64,000 nt of DNA from Propionibacteriales bacterium (GCA_009377795.1 WHTJ01000012.1:1-64000); one strand, 5' to 3'; positions 32,705 through 44,031 are shown, counted from the first letter of the stretch. The notes: generated by a model not told the origin, from the sequence alone. Translations and numbers: made by a program.

Positions 32705-34381
32705 TTGACTGAGCATCCAGAAGCGGTGGGGTGTGGTCATCTCGGGGCCACACCCCACCCCGCCTATGTGTGGGGCACGTCGATCGTCGTACTCGGCGTG
32801 CTCCTTCATCTGCCGATGTACGTCGCGTCCCGCGACGTGCAGTTCCACATGCGTGGCATGGCGATGGATCCGTGGATGCAAGTCGGCATGATCGCCATCG
32901 CCATCGGCCTCGTCCTCAGCTACGCCGGAATTGCCTTGCCGACAAGGCGAACCGAACTCCTCGCCGGGGCGGGCTCACCGTCGCCCACCGCCACAGTGCG
33001 CTCGGCGGCGAGGCCGCAGGTCGATACGGAGGCCCCGTCCGATCGGCTGCGGCCCGCGCATCGCAGGTTGGTCGCCGCGCTGATCTTCGCCGTGGCCATC
33101 GACACCCAAAAGCCGTTCACCTTCACCTTCATCGTGCCCGATGCCGCGGCCGAGTACGGGCTGTCGACGCCCGCCGCGCCCGTTCCCGGTGCGCTCCCGG
33201 TCGCGCTGCTCCCGCTCAGCGGCATCGTCGGGACCGCGATCGGCTCGTTCATCTGGGGATTTCTCGGCGATCGCATCGGCCGGCGCTCGGCCCTGTTGTT
33301 CGCCGCCGTGCTCTTCGTCGCGACCTCCGTATGCGGGGCGATGCCCAGCTTCACATGGAACGTCGTGATGTGCTTCGTCATGGGTCTGGGAGCCGGGGGG
33401 ATGCTGCCCGCCGCGTACGCATTGCTCTCCGAGACCATGCCCACGCGACACCGCGGAAAGCTGCTGGTCCTCGTCGGCGGCATGGGCACCGCGTTGGGGT
33501 TCGTGGCGGCCGCGCTGGCCGCGGCCTGGGTGATGCCGGTGTTCGGGTGGCGGATCATGTGGCTCATCGGTGCTCCGACCGGCCTCGCACTGTTGTACGC
33601 CAGTCGGTTCATCCCCGAGTCGCCGCGCTTCCTGCTGGCGCGCGGCCGGAGTGCCGAAGCGGGGGACGTACTGAATACCTTCGGATCTCCGCTGCCGATG
33701 CTGGGCGGGCTCGACGGGTCCACCGGAGACCGGCGGACCTCGGTCGTCTCCCTGTTCTCCCGCCCCTACACGTACATCACTGCGGGCCTGGTCATCTGCA
33801 GTGCCGCCTGGGGCGTCGTCACCTTCGGGTTCCTGGTGTGGCTGCCGGACAACGTGGCCGCACTCGGCGTCGGCACCGAGCAGATCAACGACGTTCTGGC
33901 GCGGAGCGCATTGATCGCCTTGCCGGCGGCGGTCGTCGTCGCGTGGCTGTATGCCCGCTGGAGTTCCTACCGCACCATGGTGTCCGCGGCGCTGCTCACC
34001 GCACTGGTGCTCACCGTCTTCGGGCTGACCGGCCCGGCGGTCGCCCAGACCGCAACCGCCCTGCTGGTCCTGGTGCTCGTCCTCCTGGTCGGTACGTGGG
34101 CGGTCGCCGCCGTCGTGACGCCGTACTCGGCCGAGGTGTATCCGACCGACGTGCGTACGCGAGGCGCCGCGATCACCGCAGGCGCCGGGAAACTCGGCGG
34201 CGTCGTCGCACTCACCATGGCGGCGACCGGGATCACGCCGCCCGGGCTCGCCGCCTCCGCCACGTTGGCCGCCATCCCGATGCTCGTCGGCGCCGCCCTG
34301 CTTCTGGCGTTTGCGGTGGAAACCAGGGCCCAGCCGCTAGAGATGGTGACCGCCACCCTCGACCGGGAGCGACGGCCATGA
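32705..34381 (+). CDS. MFS transporter with an extra N-terminal two-helix segment
   Basis: 558 aa. Two helices (VWGTSIVVLGVLLHLPMYV and VGMIAIAIGLVLSYAGIAL) and a ~50-residue linker precede an otherwise standard 12-helix major facilitator core (about 115-540). It has the DRIGRR loop (GFLGDRIGRRSALL) and the sugar/organic-acid porter motif PESPRFLLARGR. Substrate is unknown. The TTG start with GAGGCGG upstream is preferred; GTG 32726 is an alternative. It lies between the adhesin (22 nt) and the FAD oxidoreductase (4-nt ATGA overlap), indicating one operon. Confidence 0.85.
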   Translation: MTEHPEAVGCGHLGATPHPAYVWGTSIVVLGVLLHLPMYVASRDVQFHMRGMAMDPWMQVGMIAIAIGLVLSYAGIALPTRRTELLAGAGSPSPTATVRSAARPQVDTEAPSDRLRPAHRRLVAALIFAVAIDTQKPFTFTFIVPDAAAEYGLSTPAAPVPGALPVALLPLSGIVGTAIGSFIWGFLGDRIGRRSALLFAAVLFVATSVCGAMPSFTWNVVMCFVMGLGAGGMLPAAYALLSETMPTRHRGKLLVLVGGMGTALGFVAAALAAAWVMPVFGWRIMWLIGAPTGLALLYASRFIPESPRFLLARGRSAEAGDVLNTFGSPLPMLGGLDGSTGDRRTSVVSLFSRPYTYITAGLVICSAAWGVVTFGFLVWLPDNVAALGVGTEQINDVLARSALIALPAAVVVAWLYARWSSYRTMVSAALLTALVLTVFGLTGPAVAQTATALLVLVLVLLVGTWAVAAVVTPYSAEVYPTDVRTRGAAITAGAGKLGGVVALTMAATGITPPGLAASATLAAIPMLVGAALLLAFAVETRAQPLEMVTATLDRERRP

Positions 34382-35811
34382 CGTCTTCCCCGAGAGAGGA
34401 GATCCCGTTCATCTCCATCGGCGGCGGCCTCGGGTCGTTCGCGCTGGTGCACCGCCTGCGCATCGCCGGCGTCCCGGAGGACGACATCCGGGTGATCTCA
34501 CCGCACCGCGCGCCGTACGAGAGGTTCGCCGCGCTCTGCCGCGCGTCCGGACTGCTCGACGAGGACAAGCTGCGCTCGGATTCGTCGGCACGCATGGACA
34601 ATCTCTGGGGCTTTCCCAGCTACGCCGTCGAGGAGTCGTGGCGGACGAGACGGCCGGGGCCGCTCGCGCGGGTGTTGGCCGAGCCCGTTCTCTGTGACTA
34701 CTACACACCCAGTGTCGGTCTGATGCGAGCCGGCATGGCTCGCGAGACCGACCGGATCGGCTGGGATTCCATGCTGGTCGAGGGTTCGGCGATCAAGGTG
34801 GCCAGACAGACCGGCGGCGGCTACCTCGTTCTCGTACGCCGGGACGGTGCTGACCGGCCGGTTGCGTACCGCTGCGGCCATGTCCATCTGGCACTCGGTC
34901 CCGCCGCCCTGCAGATCAGTCCGGAGGCCGCGGAGTTCCGCAGCGGTCCTCTCGGAGGTGATCGGATCGTACACATCTACGAGCCGCATGAACACGTGCA
35001 CGAGGCCCTCGCGGCCCAGGGTGGAGAGGTGCTGGTGCGGGGTACCGGCATTGCCGCGTCTCGAGTGTTGCAGCGGCTCATCGACGATCGCGAAGCATCC
35101 GGCCAGGACGTGCGGATCCGGCACCTTTTCCGGCACTACCAGCGAGGTGACGTCGGGCCGATCTGGTTCCGGAAGCGGGGAGGGTATGGATTCAGCCATC
35201 AGGCATTCAACTTTCCGAAGGCGGCGGTCGCCGGCCAGCTGCGCGATCGGACCCGCCGACTCGCGGAGGACGAGCGCATCGAGTTCGTCAAGGAGATCGG
35301 CGCGACGTCCACGCCGTACCGCGGCTACTGGGCAAGCCAGCTCCGGCGAGGTCGCGACGAGGGGTGGTACCAGGCCGTCGTCGGCGAGGTGGCGGCATTC
35401 AAGACCGACGGTGACGAGGTCGTGGCTCGGATATCTCTGGATACCGGCAAGGCTCTCGAGGTCCGGGCCGGTTTCGTGATCGACGCCACCGGCGTCGATC
35501 GGGACTCCCGGCGCCATCCCCTGCTCGCCGATCTCGTGGCCGACACCGACGCCTCCGTCAACCCGCTGGGCGGTCTGCGGATCGACGAGGACTTCACGGT
35601 AGTGGGCGCCGAGAGCGGCGACGGCCGGGTGTTCGCGTCGGGGATGAACGCTCAGGGCGGCTACCTGGCTCCGGTCGACTCGTTCGCCGGTCTGCACAGT
35701 GCCGCGATGTCCATTGCCGACGCGCTGGCCGGACGGGGTATTGGTCATCGGCTGACGCCGCTGAAGTCCGTTCTCGGCTGGCTGAAATGGATGAGGGGGC
35801 AACAGCCATGA
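34378..35811 (+). CDS. FAD/NAD(P)-binding oxidoreductase of unknown substrate
   Basis: 477 aa. The N-terminal dinucleotide fold starts FISIGGGLGSFALVHRLRIAG. A second Rossmann glycine motif is near residue 220 (GEVLVRGTGIAASRVLQRLID), and FVIDATGVD lies near residue 370, the pattern of flavin-dependent monooxygenase/reductase families. The C-terminal GRVFASGMNAQGGYLAPVDS resembles the FAD-site region. No signal peptide, so cytoplasmic. It is translationally coupled to the MFS gene before it and the pseudosortase after it (ATGA overlaps at both ends), so it should work with them. Confidence 0.75.
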   Translation: MTSSPREEIPFISIGGGLGSFALVHRLRIAGVPEDDIRVISPHRAPYERFAALCRASGLLDEDKLRSDSSARMDNLWGFPSYAVEESWRTRRPGPLARVLAEPVLCDYYTPSVGLMRAGMARETDRIGWDSMLVEGSAIKVARQTGGGYLVLVRRDGADRPVAYRCGHVHLALGPAALQISPEAAEFRSGPLGGDRIVHIYEPHEHVHEALAAQGGEVLVRGTGIAASRVLQRLIDDREASGQDVRIRHLFRHYQRGDVGPIWFRKRGGYGFSHQAFNFPKAAVAGQLRDRTRRLAEDERIEFVKEIGATSTPYRGYWASQLRRGRDEGWYQAVVGEVAAFKTDGDEVVARISLDTGKALEVRAGFVIDATGVDRDSRRHPLLADLVADTDASVNPLGGLRIDEDFTVVGAESGDGRVFASGMNAQGGYLAPVDSFAGLHSAAMSIADALAGRGIGHRLTPLKSVLGWLKWMRGQQP

Positions 35812-36920
35812 CCTTGACCCTGGCAGGGCGCCTGCAGACCCGACTCGTGCTGCTTGCCGCCGTCGGCGTCCTGTGGACGCTGCTGATCGTTCCGGCGTTG
35901 CCCGGTCCGGTGTCGGCGGCGGCGGCCGTGGCGACGATTGGCGTCATCGCCCTCCTCGGACTCGGCTGGGAGCTGGTCTATCACCTCTGCCAGCAACTGC
36001 GGTGGGACAAGGACTGGCCGAGCGTCTTCACCCTCGTGGCCGGCGTGCCCGAGGCGGTCGTCGCCTGGCCCGCCTTGGTGGCGCTTGGGCTGGCTCCGGC
36101 CTCTGTAACAACCTACGTTCTGCATTTCGGCTCTACCTGGGTGGTGATCTGGTTGGCAATGCAGGGCCCGATCCGGGCGCTCTTCCCCCGCTGGCGGTAC
36201 GACGGAGGGCTGTTCGGCGTCCACCGATCGGAGGGTGAGGTCGGCTCACGATCGGAGACGGAGCGGTATCGGATGACGAGACGAACGGTCGCGGTCGCGA
36301 CCGGGATAGGCGTCACCCTCGCCGTCGTTCTCGCGATCGGCGTGACCGTGCTCGGCGGCTTGCAGAGCCCGCCGAGCGACGCCTCGGATGGAGCCGCCGG
36401 TTCTCCGGGTACGGCGGAGCGGCAACGGGACCGGGGCGACAACGCAGGTTCCCGCGACTCGGCTCGGCGCAACCGGCCGATCCCGAAGAGGGTTGCCATC
36501 CGGGCGATCGGGGTGCGGAGCAAGCTGGTGACGCTCGACGCCAAGAAGGGCGGCCGGATGGAGCTGCCGCGAAGGGCCCGCGCGGGCTGGGACACCCGTT
36601 CCGCGATTCCCGGCCGGAAGAAGGGCGTGGCCATCATCGTGGGATCGATCCGAAAGTCCGCGATCCGGCCGGGAGTGTTCAAGAAGGTCCCGAGGCTCGA
36701 GGCCGGAGCCAAGATCCGCGTACGCAGATCCGACGGCAAGAAGGCCATCTACGTGGTCACGGGCATGGTGAGCTATCCGGTGGATCAGTTCCCGGCGAAG
36801 TACATATATGCACCGACCAAGGAGCCACTCCTTCGGATCATCACCGCCGGAGGAGGGCTCTATCCAGGGAACTCATCCGGATATGTCGTCGTCACGTCCC
36901 GCCTCGATGCGACCCGCTGA
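35808..36920 (+). CDS. multi-TM protein fused to a sortase-fold domain lacking His and Cys (pseudosortase 2)
   Basis: 370 aa. Four helices occupy residues ~13-127 and a fifth about 160-184 (VAVATGIGVTLAVVLAIGVTV). The external domain (about 226-370) is a class F-like sortase fold. The His position is Ser280 (AIIVGSIRKSAIRPGVF) and the Cys position is Ala347 (LRIITAGGGLYPG). Both pseudosortases keep IVG-x-IRKS-x3-PGVF and IT-[AG]-GG, unlike the active sortase, so they form a distinct subgroup. The fused membrane domain is unlike ordinary sortase anchors. It is last in the adhesin-MFS-oxidoreductase operon, with a strong hairpin 150 bp downstream. Confidence 0.8.
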   Translation: MTLTLAGRLQTRLVLLAAVGVLWTLLIVPALPGPVSAAAAVATIGVIALLGLGWELVYHLCQQLRWDKDWPSVFTLVAGVPEAVVAWPALVALGLAPASVTTYVLHFGSTWVVIWLAMQGPIRALFPRWRYDGGLFGVHRSEGEVGSRSETERYRMTRRTVAVATGIGVTLAVVLAIGVTVLGGLQSPPSDASDGAAGSPGTAERQRDRGDNAGSRDSARRNRPIPKRVAIRAIGVRSKLVTLDAKKGGRMELPRRARAGWDTRSAIPGRKKGVAIIVGSIRKSAIRPGVFKKVPRLEAGAKIRVRRSDGKKAIYVVTGMVSYPVDQFPAKYIYAPTKEPLLRIITAGGGLYPGNSSGYVVVTSRLDATR

Positions 36921-37068
36921 CCCATCGGCGATGCAGGGTTGTCGTAGAGGCGACTCCCACAGCTGCCGCCACGGGACCCGCTCAACGTTCCGGTGGCGCG
37001 CGAGCCGTCGTCGTACCGGCCATTACCGGGTGCCCCCTGCTCGCACTCGGGCCTGGTACGCGGCGGCG

Positions 37069-37116
37069 CCCCTCCTGCCCCAGCGCCCGAAACGGCGGCG
37101 TCTGGGGCAGGAGGGG
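37069..37116. terminator. strong inverted repeat between pseudosortase 2 and npdG
   Basis: A perfect 15-bp inverted repeat, CCCCTCCTGCCCCAG (37069-37083) and CTGGGGCAGGAGGGG (37102-37116), with an 18-nt loop that can pair further. There is no U-run, as is common in high-GC actinomycete terminators. It closes the adhesin operon. Confidence 0.75.
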
Positions 37117-37154
37117 CTCACTACCTGAGAGCGCGATAGGGCAGGATTGCCTGG

Positions 37155-37826
37155 ATGAGCGACGAGATCCGCGACCTCACGATCGGCATCCTCGGCGGCA
37201 CCGGCCCACTGGGCCGGGGTCTGGCCATCCGCTGGGCGCGGGCCGGCCTGCGGGTGATCGTGGGATCACGGGACGCCGACCGAGCCGCCAAGACCGCGAA
37301 TGAGATCTTCGAGCAGTCCGGCGTCGATCACGTATCCGGTCTCGGCAACCTGGACTGCACGTCGGTGGCCGATGTGGTGGTGGTCGCGGTGCCGTACGAC
37401 GGCCACAAGGCCCTGCTCGAGACCATCGGCGGGGCCGTCGACGGGAAGATTGTCGTCGACGCGGTCAACCCGCTGGGTTTCGACAAGCGCGGTCCGTACC
37501 GGATCGACGTACCCGAGGGAAGCGCGGCCGAGGAGGCCGAGCAGGCGCTTCCGGGAGCCCGTGTGACCGCGGCCTTCCACCACGTGTCCGCCGTGCTGCT
37601 CAACGATCCGGACCAACCCGAGATCCCGCTCGACGTGCTCGTACTGGGCGATGATCGCGAGGCCACGGATGTGGTGCGCGCGCTGGCCGATGCCATCCCC
37701 GGGATGCGGGGCGTATACGGCGGCCGGCTCCGGAACGCCGGTCAGGTGGAGGCCCTGACCGCGAACCTGATCGCCATCAACCGGCGATACAAGACCCACG
37801 CCGGGGTCCGGGTCACGGGCCTCTAG
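37155..37826 (+). CDS. npdG: F420-dependent NADP reductase
   Basis: 223 aa. It opens with the NADP-binding fold IGILGGTGPLGRGLAIRWA, then GSRDADRA (phosphate of NADP). VVVAVPYDGHKALLETI and VDAVNPLGFDKRG are typical of the Fno/NpdG family, and GARVTAAFHHVSA lies near the F420 site. It moves hydride between NADPH and coenzyme F420, supplying reduced F420 to F420-dependent enzymes. The ATG lies after the strong hairpin, so it is an independent unit. Confidence 0.9.
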   Translation: MSDEIRDLTIGILGGTGPLGRGLAIRWARAGLRVIVGSRDADRAAKTANEIFEQSGVDHVSGLGNLDCTSVADVVVVAVPYDGHKALLETIGGAVDGKIVVDAVNPLGFDKRGPYRIDVPEGSAAEEAEQALPGARVTAAFHHVSAVLLNDPDQPEIPLDVLVLGDDREATDVVRALADAIPGMRGVYGGRLRNAGQVEALTANLIAINRRYKTHAGVRVTGL

Positions 37827-37896
37827 GGTCTGCCGTACGACGCGGCCAGGACGGCCGGGACATGTCGGCCGAACCGAGTTCGGGGCAGGAGGAGAT

Positions 37897-38346
37897 GTGG
37901 CGATCAACTTTCAGCTGACCATCGACTGCACGGATCCGGACCGGCTGGTGTCCTTCTGGGCCGCTGCTCTGGGCTACCGGCCGGAGGACCCGCCTGAGGG
38001 GTACGCGACCTGGCGGGCGTACTGGCTGCACGTCGGGGTACCCGCGGAGGAGCTCGGAGCAGGGGACTGCAACGACTCCCTCGTCGACCCGGACGGCATT
38101 GGCCCGCGGATCGTATTTTTGCCTGTTCCGGAAGGCAAGACCGTCAAGAATCGGTTGCACCTCGACCTGAAGGTGGGTGGTGGCCGCGAGGTCCCGCTGG
38201 AGACTCGAAGGCACCGGGTCGACGCCCGCGTCGACCAGCTGGTCGCGGCGGGTGCGAAGAGGGCGCTGGTATTCGACGAGCCGGACGCCAACCACTACCA
38301 CGTGCTGATGCACGACCCAGAGGGCAACGAGTTCGACGTCGTCTGA
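37897..38346 (+). CDS. VOC-superfamily (glyoxalase-like) protein
   Basis: 149 aa with one complete VOC module pair: an N-terminal IDCTDPDRLVSFWAAALGY unit and a C-terminal unit ending YHVLMHDPEGNEFDVV. RLHLDLKVGGG is the central strand with the first metal-ligand position (His). The GTG start has GGAGG upstream. The substrate cannot be told; many members handle small electrophiles or drugs. It lies between npdG and the carboxylase genes on the same strand. Confidence 0.8.
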   Translation: MAINFQLTIDCTDPDRLVSFWAAALGYRPEDPPEGYATWRAYWLHVGVPAEELGAGDCNDSLVDPDGIGPRIVFLPVPEGKTVKNRLHLDLKVGGGREVPLETRRHRVDARVDQLVAAGAKRALVFDEPDANHYHVLMHDPEGNEFDVV

Positions 38347-38439
38347 CCCCGCGCTTCTCGCACTCTGGCTATCGTTGCGTGCGGTGACGTGTGGACCGTC
38401 GGCCACGGTCCAGCGGGACCCAACGAGGCGGGAGGTGTC

Positions 38440-39995
38440 ATGGTGGCGTCGATGCGCGATCTCGTCGACGAGCTGCGTGATCGGCTCGCGGAAGCGCGGC
38501 GAGGAGGGTCGGAGGCGGCGCGTGCCAGGCATCTGGAACGTGGCAAGCTGCTGGTCCGCGACCGGGTGGACCGGGTGCTCGACCCGGGGTCGCCGTTCCT
38601 CGAGCTCTCTCCCCTGGCGGCCACCGGCATGTACGACGACGAGGTACCCAGTGCGGGGATCGTCACCGGTATCGGGCGCATCTCCGGTCGCGAGTGCGTG
38701 GTGGTGGCGAACGACGCGACGGTCAAGGGCGGAACCTACTACCCCATCACCGTGAAGAAGCACCTTCGGGCCCAGACCGTCGCCGGCGACAACCGGCTTC
38801 CGTGCGTGTACCTCGTCGACTCGGGTGGCGCCTTTCTGCCGATGCAGGACGAGGTGTTCCCCGACCGTGAACATTTCGGCCGGATTTTCTTCAACCAGGC
38901 AACGCTTTCCGCGCGGGGGATCCCGCAGATCGCCTCGGTGATGGGTTCGTGCACGGCGGGCGGGGCCTACGTACCGGCGATGTCCGACGAGTCCGTGATC
39001 GTGAGGGAGGAGGGCACGATCTTTCTGGGCGGCCCGCCCCTGGTCAAGGCTGCGACCGGGGAGATCGTCACCGCGGAGCAACTGGGCGGCGGCGACGTAC
39101 ACGCGCGGGAGTCCGGGGTGGTGGACCATCTGGCGACCGACGACGCCGAGGCGCTCGCGATCGTACGCTCCATCGTCGGGACCCTCGAACGGGCCGCAGC
39201 ACCCTCGCTCGCACAGGCCACCCCCGAGGAGCCGGCCGCGGATCCGGAGGAACTGTTCGACGTCGTGCCGGTCGACAGCCGTTCGCCGTACGACGTCCGC
39301 GACGTCATCCGGCGTCTCGTGGACGGGTCACGGCTGCACGAGTTCAAGGCTCTGTACGGCGAGACCCTGGTCTGCGGGTTCGCCCGGATCTGGGGATATC
39401 CGGTCGGGATCGTCGCGAACAACGGCATTCTCTTCAGCGAGTCGGCGCTCAAGGGTGCGCATTTCATCGAGCTGTGCAACCAGCGCGGGGTCCCGTTGGT
39501 GTTCCTGCAGAACATCACCGGCTTCATGGTCGGACGGGAGTACGAGAACCGCGGCATCGCGAAGGACGGTGCGAAGCTGGTGACCGCCGTGGCGTGCTCG
39601 GTGGTGCCGAGGTTCACGGTCGTGATCGGCGGCTCGTTCGGCGCCGGGAACTACGGGATGTGCGGGCGGGCGTACGACCCGCGGTTCCTGTGGATGTGGC
39701 CGAACGCCCGGATCTCCGTGATGGGCGGCGAGCAGGCCGCGTCGGTCCTGGCGACGGTGCGGCGCGACGGGATCGAGGCCAGGGGCGGCGAGTGGTCGGC
39801 CGAGGAGGAAGGGGCGTTCAGGGCCCCGATCCTGGAGCAGTACGAGCATCAGGGTTCGCCGTACTATTCGACGGCCCGGCTCTGGGACGACGGGGTCATC
39901 GACCCGGCCGATACCCGCCGGGTCCTCGGGATGGGCCTGGCGGCCGCGTCCAACGCCCCGGTTCCCGAGCCGTCGTACGGCGTCTTCCGGATGTA

Positions 39996-39996
<1 letters not shown>
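38440..39996 (+). CDS. methylcrotonyl-CoA carboxylase-type carboxyltransferase (beta) subunit
   Basis: 518 aa, the usual length. The crotonase-like carboxyltransferase halves contain [73 protein letters not shown] and [16 protein letters not shown]. These specific blocks fit MccB/AccD1 rather than acetyl- or propionyl-CoA carboxylases. It transfers CO2 from biotin to 3-methylcrotonyl-CoA in leucine catabolism. ATG 38440 has GGGAGG upstream. The alpha-subunit ATG overlaps its TAA. Confidence 0.9.
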
Positions 39997-41927
<1,931 letters not shown>

Positions 41928-41950
41928 GTTGATCTCCGAACACGTCCCCT

Positions 41951-41977
41951 TCGCACCGCGATTGCACATCTGGCCGA
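41951..41977 (+). repeat. interspersed palindromic element, locus 1 (half element)
   Basis: TCGCACCGCGATTGCACATC plus TGGCCGA: a single degenerate arm of the repeat family, between the mccA-like gene and the MerR-like remnant. The rest of 41928-42081 has no gene. Confidence 0.7.
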
Positions 41978-42081
41978 CTTGACCTTCGCTGGCACGACCT
42001 GTGCCGCACCGGCGCCGTCCTCGCCGCCCAGGCCCGGCGCGACGCTGGCAGGGCGCAATCCGCGTTCGCTGGCCTGAGCGA

Positions 42082-42898
42082 CTACGCGGGAACCTTCGCC
42101 TTGCGGCTGCGCAGCCCTTCGAGATGACATGCGAGCCCCTTGGCGTCAACGGTGCGTCCTTCGAGGAGCGGAACGGTCACCTGACCGCGCTCCGCCTGGG
42201 GCAGCGGCTCGACCGTGATCCGCATCCCAAGCGCAGCAGCGACCTCCGCAAGCGTGCCCAAGGTCGGGTTGGCCTTGTCGGAGGCGAAGAGCCTGCGGAT
42301 CGTCGCCGGCTCGACTTGGATGGCGCGAGCGAGCTCGGCCTTGGACAGACCCGCGGCCTCACGAGCGTCGTCGAGCGCGTTCACGATCGCGTCGATGGGG
42401 CCGATCAGTTCGTCGTACAACGGCTGGATGACCGGACCGATCGACTCGGGTTCGAAACCGGCCGCGGTGGCGCTGAGCTCGGCGACCCGGACTCCCGGAA
42501 CGCGCTTGATCTGCACGTCGTCGGTTGGCATGGCACCCTCGGTTTCGATGATCCGGAGCCTCGCCTCGACCTGAGCCAGCCGGGCGGTGTCGGCCGCGAT
42601 CTGCGTCTGCAGATCGGCCCCCGCAACCGCAGCATCCCGCGCAACTCCTCGGCGCTCACCTTGTCGTCGAGGATCGACTGCACCTGCTGGAGGGTGAATC
42701 CCAGATCCTTCAGCGCGACGATCCGGTTGAGTCGGGAGAGCGGCTCGGCATGGTAGGAGCGGTAGCCGGTGGCCCGGTCGACATACACCGGCCGCAGCAA
42801 CCCGATCGCGTCGTAATGGCGCCGCGTAATGGCGCAGCATGCGGACCGATACCCGGCCGTGTCTGGCGAAGTCTCCGATACTGAACATGGCGTCTCCT
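42082..42898 (-). pseudogene. MerR-type regulator with two frame disruptions, fused to an XRE-type HTH
   Basis: ATG 42898 has AGGAG upstream and opens MFSIGDFARHGRVSVRMLRHY, a MerR helix-turn-helix. A 13-bp duplication (GTAATGGCGC at 42813 and 42826) shifts frame; the expected LRPVYVDRATGYRSYHAEPL continues in the other frame. An extended C-run at 42618-42622 restores the original frame at ADLQTQIAADTARL. A GyrI-like start (VQIKRVPGVRVAEL) runs directly into a different DNA-binding domain, AAGLSKAELARAIQVEPATI and LGTLAEVAAALGM. The 272-aa frame is open but about 60 residues are scrambled. Non-functional MerR part very likely; the XRE part might still fold. Confidence 0.75.
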
Positions 42899-42998
42899 GG
42901 TCTACGGCCTGACACGGTGTGAGGGTCAACCGCCCGCTCGGCAGAGGTGTGCCGAGCTATAGCGTGGCAGCAGCCGAATCACGGTGAGGAGATGCCGG

Positions 42999-43922
42999 AT
43001 GCGCGTGCCGCAGGTGGTGCCGGGCGAGCGATTGCCGGCGGAGATCACGATCTACGAGGTGGGCCCGCGGGACGGCCTGCAGAACGAGCAGGCGATCGTT
43101 CCGGCGGAGGTGAAGGCGGAGTTCGTACGCCGGCTGGTCGCCGCCGGACTCCGGGCGGTCGAGGTGACCAGCTTCGTCCATCCGCGATGGGTGCCACAGC
43201 TCGCGGACGCTGCCGAGCTGATCGAGCTGGTGGACCTGAACATCGCTCCCCGCATGCCGGTCTTGGTACCCAACGAGCGCGGGCTGGATCGCGCGCTGGC
43301 GGCCGGCGTGCGCGAGGTCGCGATCTTCGGGAGCGCGACGGAGTCCTTCGCGCGGCGCAACCTTAACCAGAGCCTGGACGGCCAGTTCACGATGTTCGAG
43401 CCGGTCGTCGCGCGGGCGCGGGGCGCGGGGCTGGCGGTACGCGCGTATGTGTCCATGTGCTTCGGCGACCCGTGGGAGGGCGACGTACCGCTCACACAGG
43501 TGGTCGACGTCGGCCGTCGCCTGGTCGAGCTCGGCGCGTCGCAGCTGTCCCTCGGCGACACCATCGGCGTCGGTACGCCGGGGCATGTGCGCGCGCTGAT
43601 CGCGTCGTTCGCCGAGGCGGGGGTCGGGGTCGAGCGGCTCGCGATGCATTTCCACGACACGTATGGACAGGCGTTGGCGAACGCGCTGACGGCCATGCAA
43701 TGCGGCGTGACGACGTTCGATGCGTCCGCGGGTGGTCTTGGCGGTTGCCCGTACGCCGAGAGCGCCACCGGCAACCTCGCGACCGAGGACCTCGTCTGGC
43801 AGTCGCAGGGACTCGGGATCGAGACCGGAGTCGATCTCGCCGCACTCGTGGAGACCAGCGTCTGGATGGCCGAGCGGCTCGGCCGCCCGAGCCCGTCACG
43901 AGCCGTCCAGGCGCTGAGCTGA
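42999..43922 (+). CDS. hydroxymethylglutaryl-CoA lyase
   Basis: 307 aa TIM barrel of the HMGL-like family. Landmarks: YEVGPRDGLQNE (catalytic Arg-Asp), EVTSFVHPRWVPQLAD, SLGDTIGVGTP, AMHFHDTYGQALAN (metal His pair) and the active-site loop with GGLGGCPYAESATGN (catalytic Cys). It splits HMG-CoA to acetyl-CoA and acetoacetate, the last step of leucine breakdown, matching the carboxylase genes 1 kb upstream. ATG 42999 is chosen with GAGGAG at 42986-42991. A palindromic repeat separates it from the converging hydrolase. Confidence 0.93.
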   Translation: MRVPQVVPGERLPAEITIYEVGPRDGLQNEQAIVPAEVKAEFVRRLVAAGLRAVEVTSFVHPRWVPQLADAAELIELVDLNIAPRMPVLVPNERGLDRALAAGVREVAIFGSATESFARRNLNQSLDGQFTMFEPVVARARGAGLAVRAYVSMCFGDPWEGDVPLTQVVDVGRRLVELGASQLSLGDTIGVGTPGHVRALIASFAEAGVGVERLAMHFHDTYGQALANALTAMQCGVTTFDASAGGLGGCPYAESATGNLATEDLVWQSQGLGIETGVDLAALVETSVWMAERLGRPSPSRAVQALS

Positions 43923-43967
43923 CCCAGACGAACTCGCTGACCGGATGAACTCGCTGACCACATGAAA

Positions 43968-44030
43968 CTCGCGCCGAGATTGCAGTTCTGGTCGAGTTCG
44001 GGCCGACCAGAAGTGCAATCTCGGCGCGAG
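43968..44030. repeat. interspersed palindromic element, locus 2 (complete)
   Basis: Two long arms, CTCGCGCCGAGATTGCAGTT on the left and its near-complement ending TCTCGGCGCGAG on the right, around GTCGAGTTCGGGCCGAC. It lies exactly between two convergent genes and can form a long hairpin, so it may act as a bidirectional terminator. Confidence 0.85.
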
Positions 44031-44031
44031 G

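Noticed and set aside
32731-34377. Plus-strand frame joined upstream of the oxidoreductase (1026 codons)
   Set aside because: The first half is a shifted reading of the MFS gene and is Arg-rich without domains. The real start is ATG 34378 in the ATGA overlap.
22180-36920. The surface island as an integrated mobile element
   Set aside because: No integrase, transposase, flanking direct repeats or tRNA boundary could be found; acquisition by transfer is possible but not shown.
38949-39995. Upstream extension of the biotin carboxylase frame (992 codons)
   Set aside because: It is a shifted reading of the carboxyltransferase gene. The biotin carboxylase fold begins at the ATG overlapping the beta-subunit stop.
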